A DNA stretch of 64,000 nt from Ascochyta rabiei (lineage: Eukaryota > Ascomycota > Dothideomycetes > Pleosporales > Didymellaceae): the NCBI RefSeq assembly GCF_004011695.2, contig NC_082410.1, positions 372,001-436,000 on the forward strand. The letters run 5' to 3'. Below the pieces are notes generated by a model. The model saw nothing but the letters and a program-made list of their open reading frames with translations. It was not told the DNA's origin and searched no databases. The position numbers and the translations under genes are program-made. Positions 12,601-25,370 of the stretch are shown piece by piece. Numbering within the stretch: the first letter of the stretch is position 1; every line of letters begins with the position of its first letter.

Positions 12601-12825
12601 CTGTTTATAAATAATTATAATTATAGTAAGTAAAAGTAAGTAAGTAAAACTATAAATAGTAAGTAAAAAATATAAAAAGTAAGTAAAAGTGTAGAAGAAA
12701 AGCAGGCCGATAGCTACCTAGGACACTATTAAAGCAGAGCTACCCTATTACTTCTAACTCTTCTTTTATAACATTAGCTTATAACTTCTTTATATCTACT
12801 TAACTATATATAAAGTTTATAATAT
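12601..12825. repeat. Low-complexity AAGT-rich stretch
   Basis: From about 12,628 to 12,690 the sequence is dominated by GTAAGTAAA-type units in irregular tandem. The rest up to the TA at 12826 is AT-rich with no recognisable feature. It may be the 3' end of the Ty3/gypsy element. Confidence 0.5.
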
Positions 12826-12827
12826 TA

Positions 12828-14690
12828 ACGTATTTAACGGGTAAATTGGCTACACGGGTAAGTTAGCTACTCTAGCAAGACTATACCAACATTCTACCCT
12901 ATTATAGCTTATATTAGCCTATATTAGTATTGTTTATAGTAGTATAGTATATAATATTATTTAGTAACACCTTCTTTAGGCTTTTTACACGTATGCGAGT
13001 TATACCCTACATTATAGCACTTTTTACAGCGTCTTTAGGTTACCTTACCTCCTTTAACACGTACTTGCTTCCTTACCTTCTTACTATTACTACGCGCCCT
13101 AAACTTAGTTAGAGTAGTTAATTAAAGGCCTTCCTTAGCTGTTAGGACTCCCTCCTGCTGCAACTGCTTTCTTTTATGCGATTTACGTCGCGTAGCAGCC
13201 TTATTTACTGCTTAAAGCCTAGTAATCTCTCTTTAAGCTAATACTAGCTTGTGCGCTACTATAGCTGCGCCTTTAGTAAGCTTTTTAAAAACCTTAACTA
13301 TTAAAGTTAGTAAGCTGCTTGCATGCCTTTGAATCCTCTCTTAAACCAGCGTTAATTGCGACCCTAATTGCAGGGTAGTGCTTAGGGTTTAGGACTGCTA
13401 GGGCTTATCTTCTATAGTAGGTAGCGGTAGGGTACGTAGGCGGACATTAAGACCTATTATAACCTGTTCTAGGTTAAAGGGGACTATTCCAGCGCCTTAG
13501 AAGCCTTCTTAGATATTGCTAGAAGTTAATATCTCCTTTTAGGCGTCTATAAAGCATAGTAGAAACTTAGTTTTAGTAATATAAGTAATGTAGTTGCGTA
13601 TAAGATTCTTAGCTTAGCGCCTATATACCTTCTTTAGAGGGGTAAAACAACCTATATCTAGTAGTTATAAGAGGTAAGATAAGTATAGAGGTATACATAG
13701 TGTAATAATGTTTACTTCCTTATAGTATTGTTAGAAGTAAAGGGAGTTGTAGCTCTCGTAGCTATTAATAAGGAGCAGCTAGTGTACTCCTTAGGTGCGC
13801 GTCTTTGTATAGGCATTAAAGTGCTTTAACTAGTCTAGACTAAGCTTATTAGTAGTCTATCCGTTCTTAGAGACTCTAATAACCTAGTTATAGGGCAGGT
13901 TGTCCTCTTTATACTAGGTAGAGAGGTAGTTGCAGCCTTTAAAGATAATAAAGGGTAGAATAGCCTACTCTGTACTATTAATGCCCTATATAACCGTTGT
14001 CTACTCTTAATTACCCTACTACACTGCCTTTAGCCGTTCTTAACGCTCTAAACCTGTAATAACTGCTCCTACAGATATCTAGCCTATTATAAAGCCTGTC
14101 TTATTAAAGTTGTACGTGTTATTATCCTAGATACTATACTTAGCTTTAACATTTACTATAAGCCTAAACTAGCCTTATATAATCTCTAGATCCTTACAGA
14201 GGGCTCTCTTATAGTCGTACTTACGATTAAACTTTACTTTAAGGTTAGGGCAGCGCTTAACGAATATATTAGGCTAGTTTATGCTAATATAGCCTATATT
14301 GCGCTTAGCACGCAAAGAATTAGCTATATTAGCTAAAGCAGCTAGCTAAGAGGCAAATCCTCGTGTATCTAGCTTAAGAATATACTTAGCAATTACATCC
14401 TCCTTAGTCTAATCTATATTCTGTTAACTTAGCGTACGATTGGCTTATGTAGGTTGTTCTGTATATTAATCGCGTAGTATACTGTAAGGCGCGTTGTATA
14501 TAGCTACAGCGCGTTATATAGTAAGGTTTACGTCTTATTTAAGTGCCTAGAGCGCAAGCTGTATTGCAGCCTCTTTTAAGGGCGTAGGTTTATATTGTTG
14601 TTAAGTTATCGCGTTATAAGGTAGAATGTTGGTGTAGTCTTAGTAGAGTGGCCGACTTACCTGTGTAGCTAACTTACCTGTTAAATACGT
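12828..14690 (-). mobile_element. Fot1/pogo-like DNA transposon, complete, RIP-inactivated (copy 4)
   Basis: The element is 1863 bp between TA duplications (12826-12827 and 14691-14692). The left terminus is ACGTATTTAACGGGTAAATT, followed by a second GGGTAAGTTAGCTAC block. The right terminus, reversed, starts ACGTATTTAACAGGTAAGTT. The inverted repeats extend at least 70 bp, to the CAACATTCTACC block. The transposase reads on the minus strand and aligns in reverse with copy 3, including the Lys/Arg-rich segment near its C-terminus (around 13,080-13,200). Its termini differ from copies 2 and 5, so at least two subfamilies are present. Confidence 0.9.
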
Positions 14691-14692
14691 TA

Positions 14693-17600
14693 TAGTAAAG
14701 GGCAATTATATAGAAAGAGCTAGAACTAGAAGAGAGAGTAGTGTAGTAGTTATTAGTCTTAAAGGCTATTAAGAGTAAGAACATTACTAAGGTTACTAAT
14801 ATTCTAATACTATACATAGAGGGATCTACAGTTAGCTAGTTTATAATAGAGATTACTTAAGAAGAGCTACAGGTATAAAGGGAAAGGCTTAACTTCTAGA
14901 TAAGTGTAGTAGTTACTAAGTTTAACAAATTAGCAGCTATAATATACTTAATATTAGATATTATCTAGTAAACTCTAAACCTAGTTATATAATACAGAGG
15001 TATAAGTAACTTTAATAGTTAATACCTAGTAATCTAATTAGTAATAGACTATAACTAGAGGAAGATAATAGAAATAGTATAAGCTATAAAGTATATCTGT
15101 AAAAATAAGAATAGTAAAAATATTTTAGTAAACGTAGTAATACTATACTGCCTATAGTCTGCTATAGAGTATAAAATAATTAACTTAATTATATACTATA
15201 TCTACTAAGTAGACGCTAATAACCTTACTAAGTTTATTAACTTAGTAATTTACTAATACCTATCTATACTATAAAAGAGAAGAGATAAGTTCTATAACTT
15301 AAGTAACTAGAATATAGTCTACTAAGCCCTTACTATACTCTAATAGAACATAATAAACTTTATTACATACCTAAATAATAAGACCTACCTACTTATAGTA
15401 AAGGTAAAGGTACTAGGTAAAGGTGTACTAAAGCTAAAAGCAATAGAGTAGAACGTGTGCCTAACTAGAGACCTAACTTTAAAAATATACTAATAGTAGA
15501 TATAAGCACTTATACTATAGAAGACCTAACTACTAGTACTAATCTTTAACCTAAAAGGTGTTAGGACACCCTACTTACTAAAAGAAAGGATTACTTAGAA
15601 GTAGGCAGTATTAAATACTATAATGTTTAACGTACTCTACGGTCGAGCGGATCACACGATCGAGCGGATCACTTAAAACCCCACTAAAATTGTCCAAAAC
15701 TACAACCCTTTATTTCAACAACCACGCAATAAAATCTTCTTAAAATTTCAGAATAGTATTGTATAGTTATTGGTAAGTACATATCTAGATTTCAGCTTTA
15801 TAGCTATAATAGTTATAGAAATAGCCTGCAAATAGTGCTAAACACCCCTATAAAACAGTAATCGCTTAATAACGTCTGTGTTATAGATTCTAGCACTCTA
15901 AGACTTTTAAATACTCTTATTTATATTAGTACAGCCCTGTCCTGAAAATTTTAGAAGATTTTATTGCGTGGTTGTTGAGATAAAGGGTTGTGGTTTTAGG
16001 CAATTTTGGTGGGGTTTTAAGTAATCCGCTCGATCGTGTAATCCGCTCGACCGTAGAGTACGTTAGCTCTAAGAACTTCCTTATACTAATATAAGCAGCG
16101 CTAGAGTATATTCTTAATAGAGTTTAGATACTAGCCTCTTTAGCATTACTATCTAGGTTATAGTTGCTTACTAAGCTAGTAATAAGTATAAGGACTGCAG
16201 GCTAATTAAGTATTTCTCTAGAAGGATTATCCCTTACTCTAATAAGGCTATAGACTAATAAAAAGCTATTCCTAACAGGTAATAAATTCCCTAAGGATGT
16301 TATTAAAAGTATTAAATAAGAACACTAAAGGAACCTGTTATCTGCAATACCTAACAACCTTAACTAGATAGCCTTTAAGTTAGGTATTAATATAATAGAA
16401 AAGCAGCACTGCATAATAGATGCAATTTAGAAGCACTAACAGTCTAGGGGAACGCAATTTAGCTCTATTACTTTAGTGCTAGAGGACTATTAAACTAGAG
16501 AATAATTATTAATTAGGCTAGTAGAATTTAGATTATTTTAAGACGTTATAAGCCCTAAAGTTAACTACCTATTAATATTAGACGTTTAGTCTATACAGGA
16601 AGACGTAGAGATTAGTAAAGATATAATAAATAATATCTAGAATAGCACTAAGTGTAAATATACTAATAGCTAATCTGCCTTTATTCTCCTCTATATAAAG
16701 ATTAGCTAGAAGCTTCTTAAGAATCTAGAGTGTGTAAAGCTTCTAGATGTATAGGTCTAAGAGTGCTATAAGAGAAAGGAAACTTAAAAGAAAGAAGATG
16801 CTAGTAGAAGAATAATTACCTATTATACAGTTAACCTGTTATAAGTTTACTTTCCTTATTTCTAGTACACTACTAGTAAACTTAGCTTACTAGTCTATAC
16901 TCTTAATACTACTATAATATCTAAACTACTTATACTAATACATAAGATTAAGACTAGCTAGAGAAAGTAGAGAAGTAACCTAAAAACTAGGATCCTGTTT
17001 TAAGAGCAGCTCTATACACTAAACACAATAGATAGTCTATAGTTCTATTAATTCTACCTAGTTCCTATACTACTTAACCTTAACTAGAATAACTTTATCT
17101 CTAGGCACCTATCTTAATATTTTTAAGCTAAGGCAGACAGTCTAAACTAGAAAGGCACTATTATAGTCTCTATGTTTACCTCTATATTTTAAAACAATCT
17201 AGAACTCTAGAAAATAGTAGATAAATACTTTAATATATATAACTATTATACTTATATAAAGTATAGTAAAAGTAACCTAGAGTTGTATAGGATTATATAC
17301 TACTCTATTATCTAATAGCTAGTAAGAGGTAATCTATAGTACTAGCTTTACTATATAGTACTCTATTAATAAACTAACTTAATCTTCTACCTATACTACA
17401 CTAAATACACTAAGCCTAAAGATTAGACGTTCTTTAAGTATGTAGATTGTAACCTCTATAATGCTATAGAGTTAGGTAGAGAAATAGATATAATATAGGG
17501 TTTAGTATCCTTTAATAATAAAGATATAGATAACTATACTATTACTCTAGAAGGTTTCTATAATTTAGTTCTAGAATACTTAGCTTAGAGGAAAGATAAT

Positions 17601-18588
17601 AGAATTAAATAATATAATAGTTATATTAAGAGGTAGGTAGATATAGTTAACTACTCTAAGTTAGTATAAGACGTAGTAGGTACTAAGTAGAAGAAGTATC
17701 CTTATAAGTATAGAGACGTTAGGATCTTCTACCTAGTACTACTATATAGGTCTACTAGACTATCTATAATAAGGTATAGAACTATACTCCCTAAGTACGT
17801 ACTAATTATAGAGAATAGAGAAACTATAGAGATTCTAGAGATAGGATTATATAAGGATATTGCTAGTTCTTATTAGATACTTACGCTAGAACCCTTATTA
17901 CTATTAGGTTATTTAAATAAGTATAGTAGTGCTCCCTATACTTTCCTAGCAGACATAGCGCTAACTTTCTATTTCTAGATTTCTAAAGCTATCTATTACT
18001 AGGCTTAGTATAACTCTTACCTAGTCTAGTAAGAGATACTCTATATTTTTAGTCTTAATAATAAGAAGCTTATAAAGTTTCTTTAGAAGAGTAGAGATAA
18101 CAACGTTGCTATAGTAAAGAGGCATTAGTGGTAGGTAAAGATATCTAAGAAGTATTGCTTTAGGGCTAATAAAGAGTTAGGTATTCCTAATTAATCCTTC
18201 TTTACTAATAAAGGAGTAGTACTAGAATATAATAATGGATAGGAATTATAGAATAGACAGCATATATAGAGAGGTGCTCTTAATAAGTTATTTAACAGTC
18301 TAACTATTAAAGTAATAGAGGCTACTACCTAGATAATATACAAATTAGGTAGTGCCTTAGACTAGGGTATATTAAGACATATACTAGACTCTTCTACCCC
18401 TAAGCTATTAGAAGACTCTAGTTAATAACCTACTTAGGAAACTAGGGCCTTAACAAGATTGCAGAAATAGAGAGGTAGTAAGGGGAAGGAACAAGCAGAG
18501 TAATAAGGGGGGTTAGTAATTAGTTTAGAGTTTAGTTTTAACTTAGTTTATTTACTTAATAGGGCTAAGCTCTTAGGGGGGGTAGGTT
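14693..18588 (+). mobile_element. Decayed element with a very long unknown reading frame, split by a MITE
   Basis: Reading TAA/TAG as RIP-altered CAA/CAG gives a frame of roughly 300 codons before 15,629 and about 840 codons after 16,066. Removing the 434 bp MITE plus one TA joins them in the same frame (codon TTT, then A plus GC). I do not recognise the protein. The second half has a conserved-looking stretch near 17,650-18,300 that includes TILPKYVLI and SSAPYTFLADIALTF. No retroviral, DDE or tyrosine-recombinase signature could be confirmed. The right edge runs into the dispersed repeat copy B (18589-18835), which may belong to the same element. Confidence 0.5.
15630..16063. mobile_element. 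434 bp MITE with ~120 bp terminal inverted repeats
   Basis: The element lies between TA duplications (15628-15629 and 16064-16065). Both ends start ACGTACTCTACGGTCGAGCG when read inward, and the inverted repeats match for about 120 bp with few differences, ending near TTCAG. Each end carries two direct copies of a CGAGCGGAT(C/T)AC block, the same two-block layout as the Fot1-like termini. It is probably a non-autonomous relative mobilised by a pogo-type transposase. It has no coding capacity. It keeps many CA and TG dinucleotides (such as CAACCACGCAATAAA), so it is much less mutated than its surroundings. Confidence 0.88.
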
Positions 18589-18835
18589 TGTGCTAGTGCA
18601 CACAGTAACTTCTTTAGTAAGAACTAGGATACTTAGCTAGTATACGTAATCTAGCTAGTAGAGGGGTATAAGACACCTTAATAGGAACTATTAAGGCAGA
18701 ACACCTATAATAACAACTAGAAACACTTACTTATAGAATTTAACTACTATATTACCTATCTTCTTAACCCTTAATAATAATAATAATAAGTATCCTTCCT
18801 AATATACCTGCTAATAAGATACTTTAATACTTATA
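18589..18835. repeat. Dispersed repeat, copy B
   Basis: Same orientation and nearly the same sequence as 1372-1623. This copy is less mutated at its left end (GTGCACACAG kept). See copy A for the comparison. Confidence 0.7.
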
Positions 18836-21696
18836 CTTTAATAGTATTATTAAGCTTATATAGTGTGTAAGTGTATAAGGCCTTCCTAGAAAGCCTATAA
18901 CATTTTCTTAAACCCCTACTAATTCTTAATACTAGGTACTTAGATATTTCTATAGACTATATTTAAGATTAACTAGCCTTATTACTTAATAGCTACTTAT
19001 GCATAAACTTACTTCTTATACTAGACTGTTCTACTAAGTAGTAATATTTCTCTCCTTTAGTTAGCTACTCTTTAATGGAATTTACTTACTACTTTGTTAA
19101 AATTTTTTATCTCTATAAATCTCTACGTAGTATTACATCTAATTAAGGTGTTTTATTTATAGACAAATTTTAGAAGTAGGTTTATAGACCCCTATGAATT
19201 TTAGCTAAGCTATTACCTTCTTATTATCTACAAACTAATAGTTAAACTAAATAGGCTAATTAAAGCCTTAAGATCTTTTTCTAGAAGTACATTAACTATA
19301 TGTAAAATAATAAGGCTTTACAGTTGTACCTTACTAAGTATTAACCTAATAACAGTGTTAATATGTCTACAAGACTTATTTCTTTCTTTAAAAATCTTAG
19401 GTGTTATCCTTATAGTAGTATACACCCTAGTAAAGACTATACCTAAATAGAATTATTATAGAAGAAGCTAGAGACTAAATTTTACCTGTAAGTAGGTTAC
19501 TCTATACCTATACTAAACTTTTTTATATATCTAAAGATTTAGCTTACTTAGGTATAATAAGAATAATAGGCCTAAGCTAATACTTATTGCTAACAAACTC
19601 TAAAATACGTAGTTAGAATTTTAGTTTAGGTTTCTACACGTAATATAAATACTACCTAACCTTTAAAAAAGCTAGATTATAAGTATACTAGGCTAAACTT
19701 AGTAACTTATATTATATATAATAGAGCTGTATATAAACTAGACCTACCTACAGATAGAATATTAAAAGGTATATTTCTAGTATTCTACCCTAACTTGCTC
19801 TAGGAAACATGCAAAGAAAGCCTACTAGAATAAACACTACCTAAACTACCCCTAGTAGAGGCTATTAACAACTAGGGTTTAGTCTCTAAGAAATAGTACG
19901 TTAACTTATTTGTTAATTATAGAAAGTAATGTAGTAAAAGAAGTACCTTATTAAATAGTCTAATAACCTTAAGCCTATCTAGGAATCTGCTAAGTAACTT
20001 CTTAACTACTATAATGCTTTTTATTTTACTACAACAATCCTAACAAACTAATTTTACTAGCGCTCTAAATACTAACAGACTAGAAGCCTTACCTAGAAGA
20101 CATCTTTAATAATAGCTAGTTTAGTAATCTTAATTAATCTAGTTAAGATATAATAGGCTAACAAAGCAGGTATATTACTTAATAGCTTATTAGGCTACTT
20201 TTAGAAGCTTCTTTATAGGTTAAAAATACGCCTAAAGACATGCTAAGCCTTATCTAGACCTACTTTAGCTTACCCTTAGGCTGCTATAGTTTATTAATTA
20301 TCTATTAATAAATAAAATAAAATTAATATTAAGGCTAAACCTAGCTTAAATATTTAATAATCTTTTTGTACAACTCCCTTATATAACCTCTAGATAGAAA
20401 AAGGTATAATGTTTATATTATAGGGCTAAATAGTAGAAATAATCTTAGTAGTTTTATTTAATATAAGGATTAGGGGAGACCTATTTAACACTACTAAAGG
20501 TATAAATCTTAACTTTACTCTAACTACTAATATATTGTTACACACAATTTCTACATCTTCTTTTTCTTTATTTTTCTTTTACTCTTACTTAAAACTATTA
20601 GTATTATACTCTTATAGTTACTTATACATAGACTTAAACTTAAAAATCTTTACTATTTATAAGTAGAGGTATATATAAGAAGTTCTACTAAGGTATAATA
20701 GTAATCTACTAGTATACGTTACAACCTACTAGTAAGTTCTATTAACCTTAGTAGAACCTTTCTTTCTCTACCTTTACTTTTACGTATAGAGAGTATAGGC
20801 CTTACTACTATAAGTAGGCCTTTCTCTTTACCCTCTTATAGCTTACTCTCTACTATTTTGTGTTATAATCTACAGAATACAAAAAGAATTTACCTAATTA
20901 TAGTAGCTACAGTATAGTAATTATAATAATAGAATAAACTATAAGTAAGTAATAATTATAGTGTTAGCACTTATATAAAGGCTAAGGGGACATATTACCT
21001 AATTAAGGCTTAGCGTAATTAGAATAATTAGTAATTAGTATAATTAGTGCTTAGTGCAATTAGAGGATATATAACGCTAATTAGTCTATGTTACTACTAT
21101 AATTATTATAGTATATAGTTTATAGGAACACAACCCTTAGAGTTTATATTTAACTTTGTTAATTAGCTTTGTTATTAGAATATCTTAACTCTACTTATAA
21201 AACAGATAGTCTACTCTATACTCTTTCTTACTACCCTAGTTACTACAGTCTTTAAATAGATAACTACCTCTTTAAGAACCCCTACACGTACTTATCCCTA
21301 AGACCTAATTAAATAATTACTTACAGACTTTGTCTAAAGTATAAAACTTAACATTTTGTTTACTCTACTTCTAAATTTATTAGTTTACTAGATCGCTACT
21401 TTTATGCTTGTAGAGTCTGCCTAACACTTTAATCCTCTTGTCTAGTTATCTTAGCTCTAACAGGGAAGATACTATGCCTAGAAGGGTAGTTAGAAAATAC
21501 GAAAATTGCCTATCTAATAAAGCTATTAGTTATTAAAATATTAGCCTCTGGTATATAGCAGCGTCTATCTCTAACCTAGTATTAATACTTAGTACTGTTC
21601 TAACTACTTGCCTACTATCTAAGTAAGCATCGATACCTTTTTAGTATTCTTTACACGGTAGACAGAGCCGTGTCCTAATATTAGTATAGTACTAAA
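18836..21696. other. AT-rich decayed DNA, nothing named
   Basis: This is 2.9 kb of TpA-rich DNA without a recognisable domain or paired terminal repeats. Near 20,998-21,090 a TAATTAG unit recurs irregularly. A few less mutated patches exist, such as 21,400-21,680 (containing CTCTTGTCTAG and GACAGAGCCGTGTCC). The segment ends at the TA duplication of the last Fot1-like copy. Confidence 0.5.
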
Positions 21697-21698
21697 TA

Positions 21699-23562
21699 AC
21701 GTACCCTATAGGCGAGCCGCTTAACAGGTAAGCTACTTACTTTTACTAAGCCCCTACTAAACTTCACCCTATTATAGCCTAAAATAACCTAGTTTAGTAC
21801 TGTAAAGTGCAGTATAGCCTGTAATACTATTTAGAAACTACTTCTATCTCTTTCTAACACGTTTGCGCGTTGTATCCTGTCTAATTGCACTATCTACAGC
21901 GTCTTTAGAAGAGCTTACCTCCTTTAGCACGCACCTACTTCTTTACCTTCTTTCTATTACTACGCGCCCTAAACTCCTTTAGAGTTGTTAATTGCAGGCT
22001 ATTCTTAACTATTAGGGTCTCTTCTACCTAAACTTACTTTCTTTTATGTAATTTTTATTGTATAGCTGCCTTATTAGTAGCTTACAGCTAAGTAATCTTC
22101 TATTACGCTAACACTAGCTTATACATAATTATTACTACCCCTTTTACTACCTTCTTAAACGCCTTAACTATAGAGGTAGGCGAACTATCTATATACCTCT
22201 AAATCCTTATCTTTATAAGCGTTAATTGCAACCTAAGTTTAAGGGTGTTGCTTAGGGTTTGCAACTGCTAGAGCTTGTTATTAACAGGTAGTAGTGGTAA
22301 TAGAGTGTGTAACTTTATATTAAGGGCTATTATAACCTAGTCTAGGTTAAATAGGACTAATCTAGCACCTTAGAACCCTTCTTAGATGTTATTAGAAGTA
22401 ATTACAGCATTATAAGCGCGTATAAAGTATAGTAGAAACTCTATCTTTATAATATAGTTAATCTAGTTATATATAAGTATTTTAGCTTAGTGCCTATACG
22501 CCTTCTTTAAAGTAGTAAAACAACCTATATTAAGAGGCTGTGTAAGGTGTAATAAGTAAGAAGGTAAACAGAGAGTAATAATCTTATTATCCTTACAGTA
22601 TTACTAGAATTTAAGAGAGTTATAGCTCTTATAACTATTAATAATAAGTAAATAGTAGGTGCTAATAGTACGCTCCTTTATATGCCTGTTAAAGTGCTTT
22701 AACTAGTTAAGACTAAGCTTATTAGTAGTCTAGCCGTTATTAGAGACTCTAATAACCTAATTATAAGGCAGATCCTCTTCTTTGTACTAGGCAGAGAGGT
22801 AGTAGTAGGCTTTAAAGATAAGGAAGGCTAGAATAGCCTATCCTTTAGCATTAATACTTACTATAGCCGTAGCCTACTCTTAGTTGCCTAGCTAGATAGC
22901 CTTTAGCTAACCCTGTTGTTCTAAAGCTATAATAACTACTTCTAGGGAGATCTAGCCTATTATAAAGCCTATCTTGTCGAAGTTATATATATCTTTATCC
23001 TAGATACTATACTTAGCTTTAATATTAGCTACTAGGCTAAACTAGCCCTATAGAGCCTTAGAATCCTTATAGAGGGCTCTCTTATAGTTATACTTATAAT
23101 TAAACTTAACTTTAAGCTCTAGGTGTTGCTTAACAAACATACTAGGCCAGTTTACGCTAATAGGGCCTAGATTGCGCTTAGCGCGCAAAGAATTGGCTAT
23201 AGTAGCTACATCTAAGAGCTAAGAGGAAAATCCTTACACATCTAGCTTAAGAATATGCTTAATAATTACCTCCTTCTTATTGTTGTCTAGCTTTTGTAAG
23301 TTAGCTATAGAATCTGCGCGTAAAGGTCGTCCTGTGTGTCAGTTGCTTAGTGTCTTTTAAGGGACCCTGTAGATAGCTGCAGCGCGTCGCTGAGAGAGAT
23401 TCGCGTCTTGTTTAAGAGCCTAGAGCGCAAGCTATATCTGAGCTTCCTTTAACGCGTCTAAATGGTGTTGTTAAGAAGACATTGGTGTAGGAGGAGAAGT
23501 TTGGTGGGGGCTTGGCAAAAGTGAGCGGCTCGCCCGTTAAGCGGCTCGCCTGTGGGGTACGT
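21699..23562 (-). mobile_element. Fot1/pogo-like DNA transposon, complete, with a lightly mutated right end (copy 5)
   Basis: The element is 1864 bp between TA duplications (21697-21698 and 23563-23564); the left terminus is ACGTACCCTATAGGCGAGCC. The transposase reads on the minus strand. From about 23,310 to the end the sequence keeps many TG and CG sites (GGCTCGCCCGTTAAGCGGCT) where copy 2 has CA/TG converted to TA. This part is therefore the closest in the window to the unmutated element. It is the outermost repeat, next to single-copy DNA. Confidence 0.92.
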
Positions 23563-23564
23563 TA

Positions 23565-24157
23565 TGTAAAAGAGGTTAAGCTCCTATTTTTTAGTTGTTG
23601 TTCCTTAGCACTTAGCTATATAATTGCTATCGTCTAAGTTATGTTTACCTTATCTAGGCTTACTGTTGTTGATAAAGAATAGCAACATTATAACCATAAA
23701 GCATACAATGCCAGGATAGCTACTAAAACCTGTCCATTTCATTTCGATGCGCTTAAAGATTGACATGCATTTACAAATCAATATGGTCTCTCTGAAGGAT
23801 ATTGATTCCGTCATACGGTCTTTTAAGACAAATCCTCGAAGAGGGCTGATGTACGTTGGTGCGTATCAAGACAGATGAGCAGGTATGAGGTGTGAAATGA
23901 GCGTACAATCGTCACCGGACCGTGTGCACAACAAGGCCAGGGCCCGCAGGGGCAGCCAAAAAAGCCAATCTATACCGAATTTCGAGGACTCTAAGGCTCG
24001 TACTATCTACAAGCTGTATGTAATCACTAGTGAGATGCTGGTTCGATGCATGTTTAACCCGAGACATTCCCAGTACTTGCCCTCCAACGGTTGAACGTGC
24101 CATGAGCACACCTGAAGTCTTCTCTTTCAACAGCATAGGAGACCATCGGACAGTTTA
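23565..24157. other. Border between the RIP block and single-copy DNA
   Basis: Composition changes from TpA-rich to normal over roughly 23,570-23,720. No gene is supported; the short open frames here have no coding features. The 3' end of the small gene at 24158-24870 closes the interval. Confidence 0.5.
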
Positions 24158-24870
24158 CTAACTCTCGAGGACTACCTTCCGCTCAACGTGCCACTATCGA
24201 CAATTAGTGCATCCCAGGCAACTCACATTTGATTTAGTGTACTTACCAAATGGAAGGGCACACCCCAGCCAACCAGTATAGGGATACATTCCTTGAACAG
24301 CTCACTCTGCACGGCCTCTTCGAATCTGCTCATGTCCTCCCAACCCCTGACCACTAGGAAACTTTTGACTTTTCCCTCTGCCTGGTCACTACCTCGCAAG
24401 CCCAGTTCTTCTGCCCACCCAACACTCAGACCAATTTCCCCCACTTCACTGGGCGTGCCCCTCTTTCGATATATACTCTCAAATTTTGCAAAGTCCTGTT
24501 CGATCTGCGTCTGCAAGTCCGGTGTGGCCAGTCCGGCAGGGAAGTCAGTCTTGACGTACTCGACAAGCGGCGGCGCTCTATCTCCGAACAGGCTTGTGTC
24601 CAAAGACGCTAAGATGATCGTAACTGGGAAGGTCGTAAGGGCGCACACGGCTTCTGTAAAAGACTTGAACTCTGACGAGAATGAAAGCTCGGCAGTGGTG
24701 TGAAAGCGAGGCCATTCCGAAGTTGTCTGGATCGTAGTTGGTTCTTTTACTTTTGTACCAACAATGAAGCGAGCAAAGCCATCAAAAGACTTGATAACCG
24801 CTGTCAGTCTTTCAATGATGAACGTGGTGGGCGCGGAGGCCGTCAGTAATATAATCGCAGTAACAGCCAT
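24158..24870 (-). CDS. Small unknown protein, two exons
   Basis: The model has exon 1 at 24870-24247, a 53 bp intron at 24246-24194 (GTAAGT donor, CACTAAT branch, TAG acceptor) and exon 2 at 24193-24158, giving 219 residues. The ATG at 24870 (MAVTAIILL) is preferred because a TATATAAAG box lies at 24937-24929, about 60 bp upstream; the frame stays open further up but has no ATG there. The protein has two halves of mixed alpha/beta character, with a motif FPAGLATPDLQTQIEQDF in the middle, and no signal peptide or membrane helix is clear. The layout suggests a dimeric alpha/beta-barrel (EthD/ABM-like) fold, but that is a guess and no function is assigned. It is the first gene next to the RIP block and appears intact. 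Confidence 0.6.
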
Positions 24871-25370
24871 AGTTGCAGGTAGAGCGTCGGCAGAAGGTTG
24901 GACTGGCAAATACCATCTGCCCAAGCTCTTTATATATCATGCAACCATTGTCGCCGCGTCAAAGATCATTGCGCTAAAGCCCTCCGCAGACTGCGCTGAT
25001 AAATCCTAGCACGTGATTTATAATCCAACGAGCGAAACACCGAGACCGAAATCCTTGGTATTCACCCTATCCCCTTCCTTATTCATAAAAATATCACTTT
25101 ACATTGCGTGTAACGCTTGCCAGAGTACGGCTCTTGATTTGTGGCAGATGTTTCATAGCAGTCATAGCAGTCATAGCTATGTCGATCGCCCATCGCCGCC
25201 TTTTTTGTGTCAGAATGAACTTCGGCAGCTTGTTCAGTATCTTCATTGCGGTCCTCTTCTACGACAGTCTCAAGATCATGGCCTAGCGACAGGTTATCGG
25301 CGTGCTTACCCAAAGGTGAACTATCGGGGTCTCAATCTTTTTGTGTACTCAGGCTCTAGCGATACTCTTA
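24871..25370. promoter_or_regulatory. Upstream region of the small unknown gene
   Basis: The TATATAAAG box (24937-24929, minus strand) is the only element I can point to. A short tandem GTCATAGCA occurs near 25,155-25,175. Nothing else is seen in these 500 bp. Confidence 0.45.

Noticed and set aside
14693..18588. Possible Starship captain (DUF3435 tyrosine recombinase)
   Set aside because: I compared the decayed frame with the usual R...HxxR pattern by eye and could not find it, and no cargo-like boundary is visible.
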